In this document: in pieces, positions 1-6,467 of the stretch | How the letters are laid out: the number at the start of each line of letters is the position of its first letter | Numbering within the stretch: the stretch's first letter is position 1 | DNA from: Prolixibacteraceae bacterium | GTDB taxonomy: Bacteria > Bacteroidota > Bacteroidia > Bacteroidales > Prolixibacteraceae | Direction: 5' to 3' | DNA length: 7,702 nt | NCBI GenBank assembly: GCA_016931875.1 | Contig: JAFGDX010000012.1 | Location: 1-7,702, forward strand | Made by a program: the position numbers and the translations under genes | Notes under the pieces: generated by a model | What the model saw: the letters and a program-made list of their open reading frames with translations, nothing else | Databases searched by the model: none | Told to the model about the DNA's origin: nothing

Positions 1-858
1 GAAGCGCCCGTTTTGGTGCTGCTCATGCAAACCACAGCCGCACTTTTCAAACTTGGCGAAATACCAAAAGAAACAGTTGTACTCAATTATGAAACCTGCA
101 ACTCAATTATCAATTCAGTACTGAGCGAAAATGCGGATGCCGACCGCGTTGGAAGGATGCAGGAAATACAACCCCATGTGGAACGTATATTTGGAATATC
201 GGGCGCTGCCGATTGTGAAGCGCTGGTAAACATTTACAAACCACAGTTTCAGCAAAAAAGCAACGACATTGAATTTATAAAAACCATGCTTCTGCGTTTG
301 GGCCGTGCAAACTGCGATGACAGCGAATTGTTTGCCGAAGCCACTGAAAAGCTCTACCAGCTTGAACCTTCGGCACTGGCTGCCTACAACATGGCCCGCC
401 GTTTGGTAAAACGTGGCGATATTGAAAAAGCAAAAGAATATTACCAGGAAGCCATGGAACAGGAAACCGACGAAGAACTCCTGGCAACCTATTATCTTCA
501 GTACGGAAAAGTACTATACAGCCAGAGTTCGTATGCCGAAGCACGCAACTATGCCAAAAAAGTTCTGGCTATTCAGGATAACTGCGAAGCCAACATGCTA
601 ATTGGTGATATTTATGTTGCCTCCACCCGTTCTTTTAGTGGCACAAACCTTGAAAAATCAGCTATCTTCTGGCTGGCAGTCGACTACTACCAAAAGGCAA
701 GAAGAGGCGAAGACTGTTCTATCGATGCTGCTCAAAACGTGGCAAAATACAGCCAATACTTTCCAAACAGAGAAGATGCTTTTATGGAAGGATTGCAGGA
801 AAATCAAACCTATAAAATTGGTGGCTGGATAAATGAATCGACAAAAGTTAGGTTCTAA
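1..858 (+). CDS. Tetratricopeptide repeat protein, 5' end missing
   Basis: The frame is open from base 1 without a credible start, so the gene begins upstream; 285 residues are visible. It is almost all helical. The clearest TPR-like helix pairs lie at about visible residues 126-158 (AYNMARRLVKRGDIEKAKEYY) and 161-194 (YYLQYGKVLYSQSSYAEAR), with weaker ones before and after. The C-terminus carries a GGWI-N-E-S-T-x-VR tail that I associate with TPR proteins found before lptC in Bacteroidota. TPR arrays bind partner proteins; a scaffold or envelope role is inferred only from the neighbours. Its last 26 bases overlap the start of lptC, which suggests translational coupling in one operon. I do not know a specific substrate or partner. 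The existence of the gene is near certain; the exact function is unknown. Confidence 0.9.
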   Translation, partial: EAPVLVLLMQTTAALFKLGEIPKETVVLNYETCNSIINSVLSENADADRVGRMQEIQPHVERIFGISGAADCEALVNIYKPQFQQKSNDIEFIKTMLLRLGRANCDDSELFAEATEKLYQLEPSALAAYNMARRLVKRGDIEKAKEYYQEAMEQETDEELLATYYLQYGKVLYSQSSYAEARNYAKKVLAIQDNCEANMLIGDIYVASTRSFSGTNLEKSAIFWLAVDYYQKARRGEDCSIDAAQNVAKYSQYFPNREDAFMEGLQENQTYKIGGWINESTKVRF

Positions 859-1513
859 AATAACACAACAAATAAATTCAATGGGTATTGCAGCTCTTGT
901 TACAGGGGCTGCAATACTTTTCTTTGCCTGTGAGAACAATCTTGAAAAGATAAAAGCTTTTAGTTCTCCGGAAAACCTCCCCATTGCCGAAGCAAAAAAC
1001 TTCGAATCGCTGCTTACCGATTCCGGTGAAGTCCGCTTTTTTATTAAAGCCCCCACCCTGCTTCAGTTCGACAATGAAGGGCAATCCTATTTTGAATTCC
1101 CCGATGGAATAGAACTGATTAAATACGATGAAAACAAAGAGATCATTTCGAGCATTACCGCCAATTACGCCAAACAATTTGAAAAGGAAAAAAAGTGGGA
1201 GGCTAAAAATAATGTAGTTGCCACCAATGCCCAGGGCGACACGCTCAAAACCGAACATTTGATTTTCGAAGAAGAAAAGGGAAAGATTTATACCGAAGAG
1301 TTTGTGCGGATAATCAGACCCGACCAGATAATTACCGGAATCGGGTTCCAGTCCGACCAGTCGTTGCAAAACTGGAGGATTAAAGACCCGAAAGGTACGA
1401 TATATGTGAGCACAGAAAATACAGGGCAAAGCGGGAATGCAGTCACAGAAGAACCCGACTCGGCAAAAACTTCCGGCTCAAACCCTGCCGAAAACAAATT
1501 GGAATTTAAGTAA
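833..1513 (+). CDS. lptC: LptC-like lipopolysaccharide export protein (predicted lipoprotein)
   Basis: The product has 226 residues. A hydrophobic N-terminal segment (about residues 18-32) ends in FFAC, so Cys33 may be lipidated. In E. coli LptC is instead anchored by a transmembrane helix. The lipobox is imperfect, with Phe at -3. Residues about 50-195 look like the beta-jellyroll of LptC: an F-E-F-P-D-G-I-E stretch near 87-94, ITANYAK near 108-114, W-E-A-K-N-N-V-V near 122-129, GDTLKTEHL near 135-143 and IITGIGFQSDQ near 166-176. In the known family LptC joins the LptBFG ABC transporter to periplasmic LptA and passes lipopolysaccharide across the periplasm. The last 30 residues are polar and Ser/Pro/Glu-rich, likely disordered. 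The start at 833 overlaps the TPR gene; an in-frame Met17 at 881 is a possible alternative that still keeps the signal segment. The next gene begins 10 bp after the stop. Confidence 0.87.
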   Translation: MNRQKLGSKITQQINSMGIAALVTGAAILFFACENNLEKIKAFSSPENLPIAEAKNFESLLTDSGEVRFFIKAPTLLQFDNEGQSYFEFPDGIELIKYDENKEIISSITANYAKQFEKEKKWEAKNNVVATNAQGDTLKTEHLIFEEEKGKIYTEEFVRIIRPDQIITGIGFQSDQSLQNWRIKDPKGTIYVSTENTGQSGNAVTEEPDSAKTSGSNPAENKLEFK

Positions 1514-1523
1514 TGCAACAAAG

Positions 1524-2789
1524 ATGAACCTTTTCCTAATCATCTTGATTACCATTCTTTTATCCGCCTTTTTTTCAGGAATGGAAATTGCCTTTGTTTC
1601 GGCCAATAAACTCCGGCTCGAACTCGACAAAAAATCGGATCCCTTCAGTTCAAAAATCCTGAAATTTGTAACCGCCGATGCCAGCCATTATATTGCCACC
1701 ATGCTGGTTGGAAACAACATTGCCCTGGTGATTTACGGGATTGCATTTGCCGCGGTGCTTGAACCTGTTTTTCAGAATTACTTTCAATCCGAATCCATCA
1801 TACTGTTGCTGCAAACCATTGTTTCAACCATTATCATTCTTATTTTTGCCGAATTCCTGCCCAAAACCCTTTTCCGGATTTTTCCCAACTCCATACTCAC
1901 AATTTTTGCTGCGCCGCTGGCCCTTTTTTATGTCCTCTTTTATCCGCTGACAAAATTTACCATCAGCATCACCAATATGCTTTTAAAAAACTTCCTGAAA
2001 ACCGATGTGAAAAAATCTTCAAAAGACCTTGTTTTTGGCCGGGTTGATTTGGATGAATTTGTAAATGAAAACGACACAACGGGAACAGATAAAAAAACCA
2101 GCCTCGAAACCGAAGTCAAACTTTTTAAAAACGCCCTCGATTTTTCAAAGGTAAAATTAAGGGAGATAATGGTTCCGCGCACCGAAATCGAAATGCTCGA
2201 CATCCACGCGTCGGTAAGCGATTTACGCCAGAAGTTTGTGGAAACCGGCCACTCGCGCATCCTCATTTTTAATGAAAATGTGGACAACATTGTTGGCTAT
2301 GTCCATTCATCAGTCATTTTTCAAAACCCGGCCTCCATCCAGCCCCACATCCAGCCGGTGTTGATTGCCCCCGAGTCGATGCCCGCCAACAAACTGCTGA
2401 GCACATTTATTCAGGAACACCGGAGCATTGCCATAGTAGTGGATGAATTTGGAGGAACCTCGGGAATGGTGACCAGTGAAGATATCCTGGAAGAAATTTT
2501 TGGTGAAATCGAAGATGAACACGATACCAGCGACATTGTGGAAAAGAAAATAAGCGAAACCGAATATATTTTCTCGGGCCGCGCCGAAATTGATTTATTA
2601 AACGAAAAATACTTTTTTGAACTTCCGGAAAGCGAGGAATTCGAAACCCTGGCCGGTTTAATTCTGTACCATTACAAAAACATTCCCAAAATCAACACGC
2701 TTATAAAAATCGGTCCGTTTCAGCTAAAAATCCTCAAAGCCACCAGCACAAAAATAGAATTGGTAAAACTAACCCTCCCCGGCGACTAA
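1524..2789 (+). CDS. CNNM/CBS-domain membrane protein (hemolysin C / CorC family)
   Basis: The product has 421 residues from the ATG at 1524; an in-frame ATG at 1437 would overlap lptC and add a polar stretch before the first membrane helix, so I reject it. Residues 1-18 form the first helix, followed by SGMEIAFVSANKLRLE (18-33), the signature of the DUF21/CNNM membrane domain. More hydrophobic segments lie at about 58-80, 91-110 and 123-142, with the conserved AEFLPK at 109-114. Two CBS domains follow (about 216-265, starting MVPRTEIE, and 278-330, containing VVDEFGGTSGMVT at 305-317), then a CorC_HlyC domain (about 345-416). Family members are linked to Mg2+/Co2+ export or resistance; the gliding protein GldE of Bacteroidota shares this architecture. 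The old 'hemolysin' name should not be read as toxin activity. It is probably co-transcribed with lptC (10-bp gap). Domain call is strong, substrate unknown. Confidence 0.9.
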   Translation: MNLFLIILITILLSAFFSGMEIAFVSANKLRLELDKKSDPFSSKILKFVTADASHYIATMLVGNNIALVIYGIAFAAVLEPVFQNYFQSESIILLLQTIVSTIIILIFAEFLPKTLFRIFPNSILTIFAAPLALFYVLFYPLTKFTISITNMLLKNFLKTDVKKSSKDLVFGRVDLDEFVNENDTTGTDKKTSLETEVKLFKNALDFSKVKLREIMVPRTEIEMLDIHASVSDLRQKFVETGHSRILIFNENVDNIVGYVHSSVIFQNPASIQPHIQPVLIAPESMPANKLLSTFIQEHRSIAIVVDEFGGTSGMVTSEDILEEIFGEIEDEHDTSDIVEKKISETEYIFSGRAEIDLLNEKYFFELPESEEFETLAGLILYHYKNIPKINTLIKIGPFQLKILKATSTKIELVKLTLPGD

Positions 2790-2792
2790 AAA

Positions 2793-2807
2793 CCTGCTGC
2801 CGGCAGG
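2793..2807. repeat. Small GC-rich palindrome after the CNNM gene
   Basis: CCTGC (2793-2797) pairs with GCAGG (2803-2807), and CTGCCGGCAG (2797-2806) is a perfect 10-bp palindrome. It lies 3 bp after the stop codon in an otherwise AT-rich gap. No T-run follows, so it is a poor intrinsic terminator. CCTGCCGGCAGG-like words are, from memory, common between genes in Bacteroidota; here it may protect or trim the 3' end of the upstream mRNA. Confidence 0.5.
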
Positions 2808-2871
2808 CGCTAAATAAACTACATATCAAATATTTACACAATTCAACAGCGCCCTGTTAAAAAAAAAACAA

Positions 2872-2906
2872 TTGTTCAGGTATAATATTGAAAATTGTTA
2901 TCTTCG
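2872..2906 (+). promoter_or_regulatory. Candidate Bacteroidota-type promoter for the PpiD-like gene
   Basis: TATCTTCG (2899-2906) matches the Bacteroidota -7 consensus TAnnTTTG at five of six fixed bases. A TTG at 2872-2874 could serve as the -33 element, though 24 bp lie between the two parts, longer than the usual spacing of about 19-21. It sits 48 bp before the ATG in a 165-bp gap and is followed by an A-rich leader. This suggests the PpiD-like gene is transcribed on its own as well as, or instead of, with the upstream operon. A TATAAT at 2881-2886 is probably a chance match in AT-rich DNA. Confidence 0.45.
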
Positions 2907-2954
2907 TAGCGCGAAAAAAATTAAGTAAAAAATTATAAAAATCACTGTTATTCA

Positions 2955-5078
2955 ATGGCAACGTTACAAAAGATTAGAACAAAAGCAGGATTATTGGTAG
3001 CAATTGTAATTGGTGTTTCACTTGCCGCATTTATTCTTGGCGACATGTTTCAGTCAGGAAATTCACTGTTTCAAAAAAACCAGCTTAAAATAGGGGAAAT
3101 CGACGGAGAATCAGTTCAATATCCTGAATTTCAGCAAAAAGTAGAAGAACTTGGCGAAATTTACCGGATGAACACCCAGCAGTCGCAGTTAGACGACAAC
3201 ACCTGGGTTCAGATTCGCGAACAAACCTGGCAAACCCTGATTCAGGAAAAAGTAATGGGCGATGTTTACGACCGCCTGGGTATTGATGTAAGTTCAGAAG
3301 AACTTTTTGATATGCTCCAGGGAAGCAATCTTCATCCCATTGTTCAGCAATTATTTGCCAACCCCAATACCGGGCAGGTTGACAGAAATGCAATCGTAAA
3401 TTTCCTGAAAAACCTCGACACCGGTGTTGACCCGGAACAACGTCAGTACTGGCTGTACCTGGAACAACAAATTGTACAGGACCGTATTCAGAGCAAATAC
3501 AGCAACATGGTGGGAAAAGGATTGTATGTAACCACCGAAGAAGCGCAGAACAGTCTGGCCGCACGCAACAAACAAATCAACCTCGATTATATTTGGCTGA
3601 ACCACAACTCTGTGGCCGACAGCCAGGTGGTGGTTACCGACAAAGAGCTTCGCAGTTACTACACGGCACACCAGGAAGATTACAAACAGGAAACCACCCG
3701 CAGGATTGAATACATCTCTTACCCGGTGGAGCCGTCGGCAGCCGATTTCAGAGATGCCGAAAACTGGGTAAACGATATCAAAGACGAATTTGAATCGGCA
3801 AGCGACAATGTTCAGTTTGTGAATTCAAATTCAGATGTTGATTTTGACGGAACCTGGTACAAACAGGAAGATTTACCCGAAAATATTGCCGGCTGGGTTT
3901 TTGAAGAAGGCGCAGATACCAACCAGGTTTTTGGCCCTTACTTTGAAGATGGAGCCTACAAACTGGCCAAACTTCATGCCATCGATATGTTGCCCGATTC
4001 AGTGGAAGCCCGGCACATTTTGCTGCAGGTGACCACACAGGCCGAAGTACTTGCCATGCAAAACCTGGCCGACAGTTTAAAAACAGCCATTGAAAACGGA
4101 AGCGATTTTGCCACGCTTGCCCGCCAGTTTTCGGCCGACCAGGGCTCTGCCATTCAGGGCGGCGACCTGGGCTGGTTTAGCCGCGGACAAATGGTAAAAC
4201 CTTTTGAAGACGCCGCTTTTAGCAACAAAACAAACGAAGTAACCGTGGTGGCATCGCAGTTCGGATACCATGTGATTCAAACCACCGCCCGCGGAAATCT
4301 TAGCAAACAGGTTCAGGTTGCTTATCTGGTACGCAATGTGGTGCCAAGCACCCAAACCTACCAGGACACCTACACACTGGCCAGCCAGTTTGTGGGCGAA
4401 AACAATACCGTAGCTGAATTTCAGGCCGCTGTTACCGAACAAAATCTGACCAAAAAAGTGGCTACAGTGGGCGAAAACGAACGCCTGATTGCCGGGCTCG
4501 AAAATGCCAGGCAACTGATTCGCGCCGCTTATCAAACCGAAGAAGGAAATATGATTATGAGCGAGGAGGGAACCCCGATTTTTGAACTGGGCGACAACTT
4601 TGTGATTGCGGTGTTAACCGGTGTTACCGAAGAAGGCATTGCCCCGTTTGAGGAGGTACAGGCACGTGTTGAACTGGCGGTCATCAAAGAGAAAAAGGCT
4701 GAGCTTTTACAGGAAAAAGCCGCCGCTGCCATGGAAGGAAAATCGGATTTGCAGGCCATTGCCGGCGAACTGAATACAACGGTGCAAAGCGCTACCAACA
4801 TTAATTTCAACTCGTTCCAGTTGCCGGGAGTAGGTTTGGAACCCGCCGTAATCGGAACAGCTGCATCGCTCGAGGTCGACCAGCTTTCAAAACCGGTAAG
4901 CGGCAACAACGGGGTATTTATCGTGCAGGTTACCTCGGTAAACCAGCTCGAAAACCAGGATGTTGCCACCGAACAAAACCGCCTGGCACAAAACCTCAAC
5001 TTCAGGGCCAGCTCGCAAATTGTGGAAGCCCACCAGGAAGCGGTTGAAATTGAAGACGAAAGATCAAAATTCTATTAA
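2955..5078 (+). CDS. PpiD/SurA_N-type periplasmic peptidyl-prolyl isomerase chaperone
   Basis: The product has 707 residues, close to the usual length for this group in Bacteroidota. A short basic N-terminus precedes one membrane helix (about 12-30, GLLVAIVIGVSLAAFILGD), which would anchor it in the inner membrane with the rest in the periplasm. Residues about 45-200 are the helical SurA_N-like chaperone part, beginning IGEIDGESVQYPEFQ (46-60). A single parvulin (PpiC) domain spans about 351-446: ARHILLQ with His354, GGDLGWF (402-408), PFEDAAF (416-422) and FGYHVIQ with His439, so both family histidines are present. The C-terminal 260 residues are a second substrate-binding-like region. PpiD-type proteins help newly exported outer-membrane and periplasmic proteins fold at the Sec exit. 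It stands alone between a candidate promoter and a clear terminator, next to lptC, consistent with envelope biogenesis. The name ppiD is by architecture only. Confidence 0.9.
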   Translation: MATLQKIRTKAGLLVAIVIGVSLAAFILGDMFQSGNSLFQKNQLKIGEIDGESVQYPEFQQKVEELGEIYRMNTQQSQLDDNTWVQIREQTWQTLIQEKVMGDVYDRLGIDVSSEELFDMLQGSNLHPIVQQLFANPNTGQVDRNAIVNFLKNLDTGVDPEQRQYWLYLEQQIVQDRIQSKYSNMVGKGLYVTTEEAQNSLAARNKQINLDYIWLNHNSVADSQVVVTDKELRSYYTAHQEDYKQETTRRIEYISYPVEPSAADFRDAENWVNDIKDEFESASDNVQFVNSNSDVDFDGTWYKQEDLPENIAGWVFEEGADTNQVFGPYFEDGAYKLAKLHAIDMLPDSVEARHILLQVTTQAEVLAMQNLADSLKTAIENGSDFATLARQFSADQGSAIQGGDLGWFSRGQMVKPFEDAAFSNKTNEVTVVASQFGYHVIQTTARGNLSKQVQVAYLVRNVVPSTQTYQDTYTLASQFVGENNTVAEFQAAVTEQNLTKKVATVGENERLIAGLENARQLIRAAYQTEEGNMIMSEEGTPIFELGDNFVIAVLTGVTEEGIAPFEEVQARVELAVIKEKKAELLQEKAAAAMEGKSDLQAIAGELNTTVQSATNINFNSFQLPGVGLEPAVIGTAASLEVDQLSKPVSGNNGVFIVQVTSVNQLENQDVATEQNRLAQNLNFRASSQIVEAHQEAVEIEDERSKFY

Positions 5079-5100
5079 CAGAAAAGATATTCAGCAACCA

Positions 5101-5130
5101 AAGCCGGCTCAGCAGAGACCGGCTTTTTTT
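5101..5130 (+). terminator. Intrinsic terminator of the PpiD-like gene
   Basis: AAGCCGG (5101-5107) pairs with CCGGCTT (5119-5125), extended by CTC/GAG (5108-5110 with 5115-5117) around one bulged A and an AGCA loop. The T-run 5124-5130 follows at once. It lies 22 bp after the stop codon, as expected for a rho-independent terminator. Confidence 0.88.
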
Positions 5131-5275
5131 GTGTCTGCAAAAAACAGGAGAAAAAGCACCGTTGCAAAGCAATTTTTACACTTGTTTTATTTTCTGGTTA
5201 ATGCCTAAAACCCGGCAATTTCATTGCAGCTACTCTAGTTTCTATAATTTCCATTTTAAAATGAAGCAGATTTAA

Positions 5276-5354
5276 GCAGAGAGCAAAGGGCAGAGGGCAA
5301 AGAGTGCGGAGATTTGAGATTTGAGTACTAAGTACAGAGATTTTAGTACAGAGA
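5276..5354. repeat. Purine-rich short direct repeats
   Basis: Three kinds of near-perfect short direct repeat follow each other: GCAGAG(A/G)GCAAAG at 5276-5288 and 5290-5302; GATTTGA at 5311-5317 and 5318-5324; and AGTACAGAGA at 5331-5340 and 5345-5354. There is no open frame of note. The pattern looks like decayed or slippage-made low-complexity DNA. Confidence 0.7.
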
Positions 5355-5370
5355 ATCTTTTGACTTTTTT

Positions 5371-5433
5371 CTCACTACTCATTACTAATTTCTCACTACT
5401 CACTACTGTATACTCACTACTCATATCTGCCTT
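5371..5433. repeat. Three 21-bp spaced CTCACTACTC repeats
   Basis: The word CTCACTACTC occurs at 5371-5380, 5392-5401 and 5413-5422, exactly 21 bp apart each time. The rest of each unit is partly conserved between the first two copies (16 of 21 bases by my count) and weakly in the third. Roughly, it is the opposite-strand style of the purine-rich block just upstream (GAGTACTAAGTACAGAG), so the two may form an imperfect fold-back. No gene overlaps it. Confidence 0.7.
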
Positions 5434-5449
5434 ATTCATTATTTTTTTT

Positions 5450-5696
5450 CATTGTTGTCCGGTTAAACTATACCATACTTAATATCTGTCGTGCCTACGG
5501 CACTCATTGACTTCTCAATCAATTGATTTCTACCATACCGCCATCCCTCCGGGATTTTATTAAGCTCCATTAGGAGCGGCATTATGGTAGGAAATAGCGA
5601 ATCACAAAAAATGAGCCCCGTAGGCGGCGACACACTATAAAACAATAAGGCACAACATCTTATGTCATTTTATTTATTTTTCACCGGACACTAGTG
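5450..5696. mobile_element. MITE-like folded element with terminal inverted repeats
   Basis: The ends are imperfect 18-bp inverted repeats: CATTGTTGTCCGGTTAAA at 5450-5467 and, on the minus strand, CACTAGTGTCCGGTGAAA at 5696-5679. They agree at 14 of 18 bases, with a perfect core TGTCCGGT/ACCGGACA. Inside are nested hairpins: GTGCC-TAC-GGCAC (5491-5503), ATCCC-TCC-GGGAT (5543-5555), GCTCC-ATTA-GGAGC (5564-5577), and an enclosing pair TTTCTACCATA (5527-5537) with TATGGTAGGAAA (5583-5594). A fourth, decayed stem lies near 5615-5625. No transposase is encoded; a 60-codon minus-strand frame simply reads through the hairpins. I infer a non-autonomous element or a repeat family mobilised in trans. 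I saw no clear target-site duplication. A palindromic repeat family without transposition is the alternative. Confidence 0.55.
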
Positions 5697-5924
5697 ATTT
5701 TTTTTGAATTTCAAACCTATGTACTGCCAGTGCATCGCAATTTATTTTGAACAAATGTTTGTAATTGTCGGATTGCGGAAGGATGCTTTGTGAGCTTTTG
5801 TTTTGAGGCGAGAAAAGTTTGATTTTTGCAAAAAAAAGCCCGCTCCACCCGCTGAAAAAACACCGCCGGATAATGAACCGGACAGGATGGTAAGGTTCTT
5901 ATTTTCAATATTTTATTCTGTGTT
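5697..5924. other. Non-coding stretch, no recognised feature
   Basis: About 230 bp without a convincing gene or RNA. A 63-codon minus-strand frame (5717-5908) lacks recognisable domains, and its Lys/Arg/Gln-rich translation looks accidental. The stretch could be the remnant of an older insertion, but I see no ends or direct repeats to support this. Confidence 0.5.
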
Positions 5925-5953
5925 AAAAGGAGGTTTGCAGCACTCCCTTTTTT
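5925..5953 (+). terminator. Candidate intrinsic terminator before the tandem repeats
   Basis: AAAAGGAG (5925-5932) can pair with CTCC(C)TTTT (5943-5951) around a 10-base loop and one bulged C, and a T-run covers 5948-5953. The left arm contains AAAAGGAGG, which looks like a strong ribosome-binding site, but no start codon with normal spacing opens a gene after it. The hairpin reading is therefore preferred. Confidence 0.35.
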
Positions 5954-5966
5954 GAGCCCATAAAAA

Positions 5967-6076
5967 GATCAAGACAACTCTTCGCGGAGATCAAGAGAAC
6001 TTTTTACGGAGATCAAGACAATTTTTCTTGGAGATCAAGAGAACTTTTTGCGGAGATCAAGACAATTTTTTGGAGG
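5967..6076. repeat. Five tandem 22-bp repeats with alternating units
   Basis: GATCAAGA begins at 5967, 5989, 6011, 6033 and 6055, a strict 22-bp period. Each unit has the form GATCAAGA(C/G)AA, then a T-rich middle, then usually (C/T)GGA. Units 1, 3 and 5 have C after GATCAAGA and units 2 and 4 have G, so the array is really two and a half copies of a 44-bp dimer. Unit ends drift, most in unit 5, which runs into a hairpin. There are no spacers and no cas genes, so it is not a CRISPR. The period is close to two DNA helix turns and places GATC on one face. Function is unknown. Confidence 0.9.
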
Positions 6077-6098
6077 CCTCTTGAGAGGGGCTTTTTTT
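6077..6098 (+). terminator. Terminator-like hairpin at the end of the 22-bp array
   Basis: CCTCT (6077-6081) pairs with AGAGG (6084-6088); in practice the loop is probably TTGA, with a three- to four-pair stem. GGC and then seven T (6092-6098) follow. The stem is short, so activity as a terminator is uncertain. It directly abuts the last tandem unit. Confidence 0.35.
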
Positions 6099-6215
6099 GG
6101 CCCGAAAAACGCCGTTCCGGAAGCCGGAAATTCGCATTTTTTTGGCCCATTTTTTCGTGGAAAAAACGAAAGCGGGCAAGCTGTTTTATAACCCGGTACA
6201 TGCAATACCAAAACA

Positions 6216-6251
6216 GAGATCGTGATCTCGGCGAAAAGAGATCGTGATCTC
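6216..6251. repeat. Two identical 14-bp palindromes, 22 bp apart
   Basis: GAGATCGTGATCTC occurs at 6216-6229 and again at 6238-6251. Each copy is GAGATC-GT-GATCTC, an inverted repeat around a 2-bp centre. The copy-to-copy distance is 22 bp, the same as the period of the array at 5967-6076, and the half-site GAGATC also recurs in that array as (G)GAGATCAAGA. The form resembles a tandem dimeric operator bound on one DNA face, but no nearby regulator or start site supports a specific role. Confidence 0.75.
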
Positions 6252-6287
6252 CAAAAGCATGGGTTTTGTTGTTCTGTTTTTTTGAAA

Positions 6288-6318
6288 AAACCGGCCCGCA
6301 ACCGGGTTTGTTTTTTTT
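6288..6318. terminator. Bidirectional terminator-like hairpin
   Basis: AAACCGG (6288-6294) pairs with CCGGGTTT (6302-6309) with one bulged G and a 7-base loop. Eight T follow at 6311-6318 on the plus strand. On the minus strand the same stem is followed by the T-run complementary to the A bases at 6285-6290, so it could stop transcription both ways. On the minus strand it would lie after the small frame at 6335-6439. Confidence 0.6.
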
Positions 6319-6334
6319 GTTGGAAACCACTACA

Positions 6335-6439
6335 TTAGAAGTCGTTAAATCGAGGTGACACCCAAAGGAAGAAAACCGGCCCACCCACGGCCAGCAGTGC
6401 AGCAAGAAACCGCCACCCCGAAAACAGGTAAACAAACAT
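6335..6439 (-). CDS. Possible 34-residue membrane peptide
   Basis: A minus-strand ATG at 6439-6437 opens 34 codons ending in TAA at 6337-6335. The product begins MFVYLFSGWRFLAALLAVGG and continues with a hydrophobic PVFFLWV stretch before a polar SPRFNDF end. It would form one membrane-spanning helix. A terminator-like hairpin follows on the same strand (6318-6288). Against it: there is no recognised promoter or family, the length is easily reached by chance, and the surrounding DNA is repeat-like. If real, candidates would be a small membrane protein or a type I toxin-like peptide, but I do not claim either. Confidence 0.25.
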   Translation of the reverse strand: MFVYLFSGWRFLAALLAVGGPVFFLWVSPRFNDF

Positions 6440-6467
6440 TTTATTGATAACCGGCCGTGCCGTTTGA

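Noticed and set aside
1437..1523. N-terminal extension of the CNNM/CBS protein from ATG 1437
   Set aside because: It would overlap lptC by 77 bp and put a polar, Pro/Gln-rich stretch before the first membrane helix, where the family normally starts directly with that helix.
5463..5645. 60-codon minus-strand open frame
   Set aside because: It lies wholly inside the MITE-like element and its sequence is explained by the hairpin arms.
5925..5936. Strong Shine-Dalgarno-like AAAAGGAGG
   Set aside because: No start codon at normal spacing opens a meaningful frame, and other genes here do not use such sites; it is better explained as a hairpin arm.
5967..6076. CRISPR array
   Set aside because: Units are contiguous 22-bp tandem repeats without unique spacers and no cas genes are present.
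6115..6143. Hairpin TTCCGG-AAG-CCGGAA with a later T-run as a terminator
   Set aside because: The stem (6115-6129) is good, but seven other bases separate it from the T-run at 6137-6143, too far for a standard intrinsic terminator.
5940..6246. Plus-strand open stretch across the tandem array with repeated FAEIK-like words
   Set aside because: It has no usable start codon near its beginning, the 22-bp unit is not a multiple of three, and the resulting protein is a by-product of the DNA repeat.
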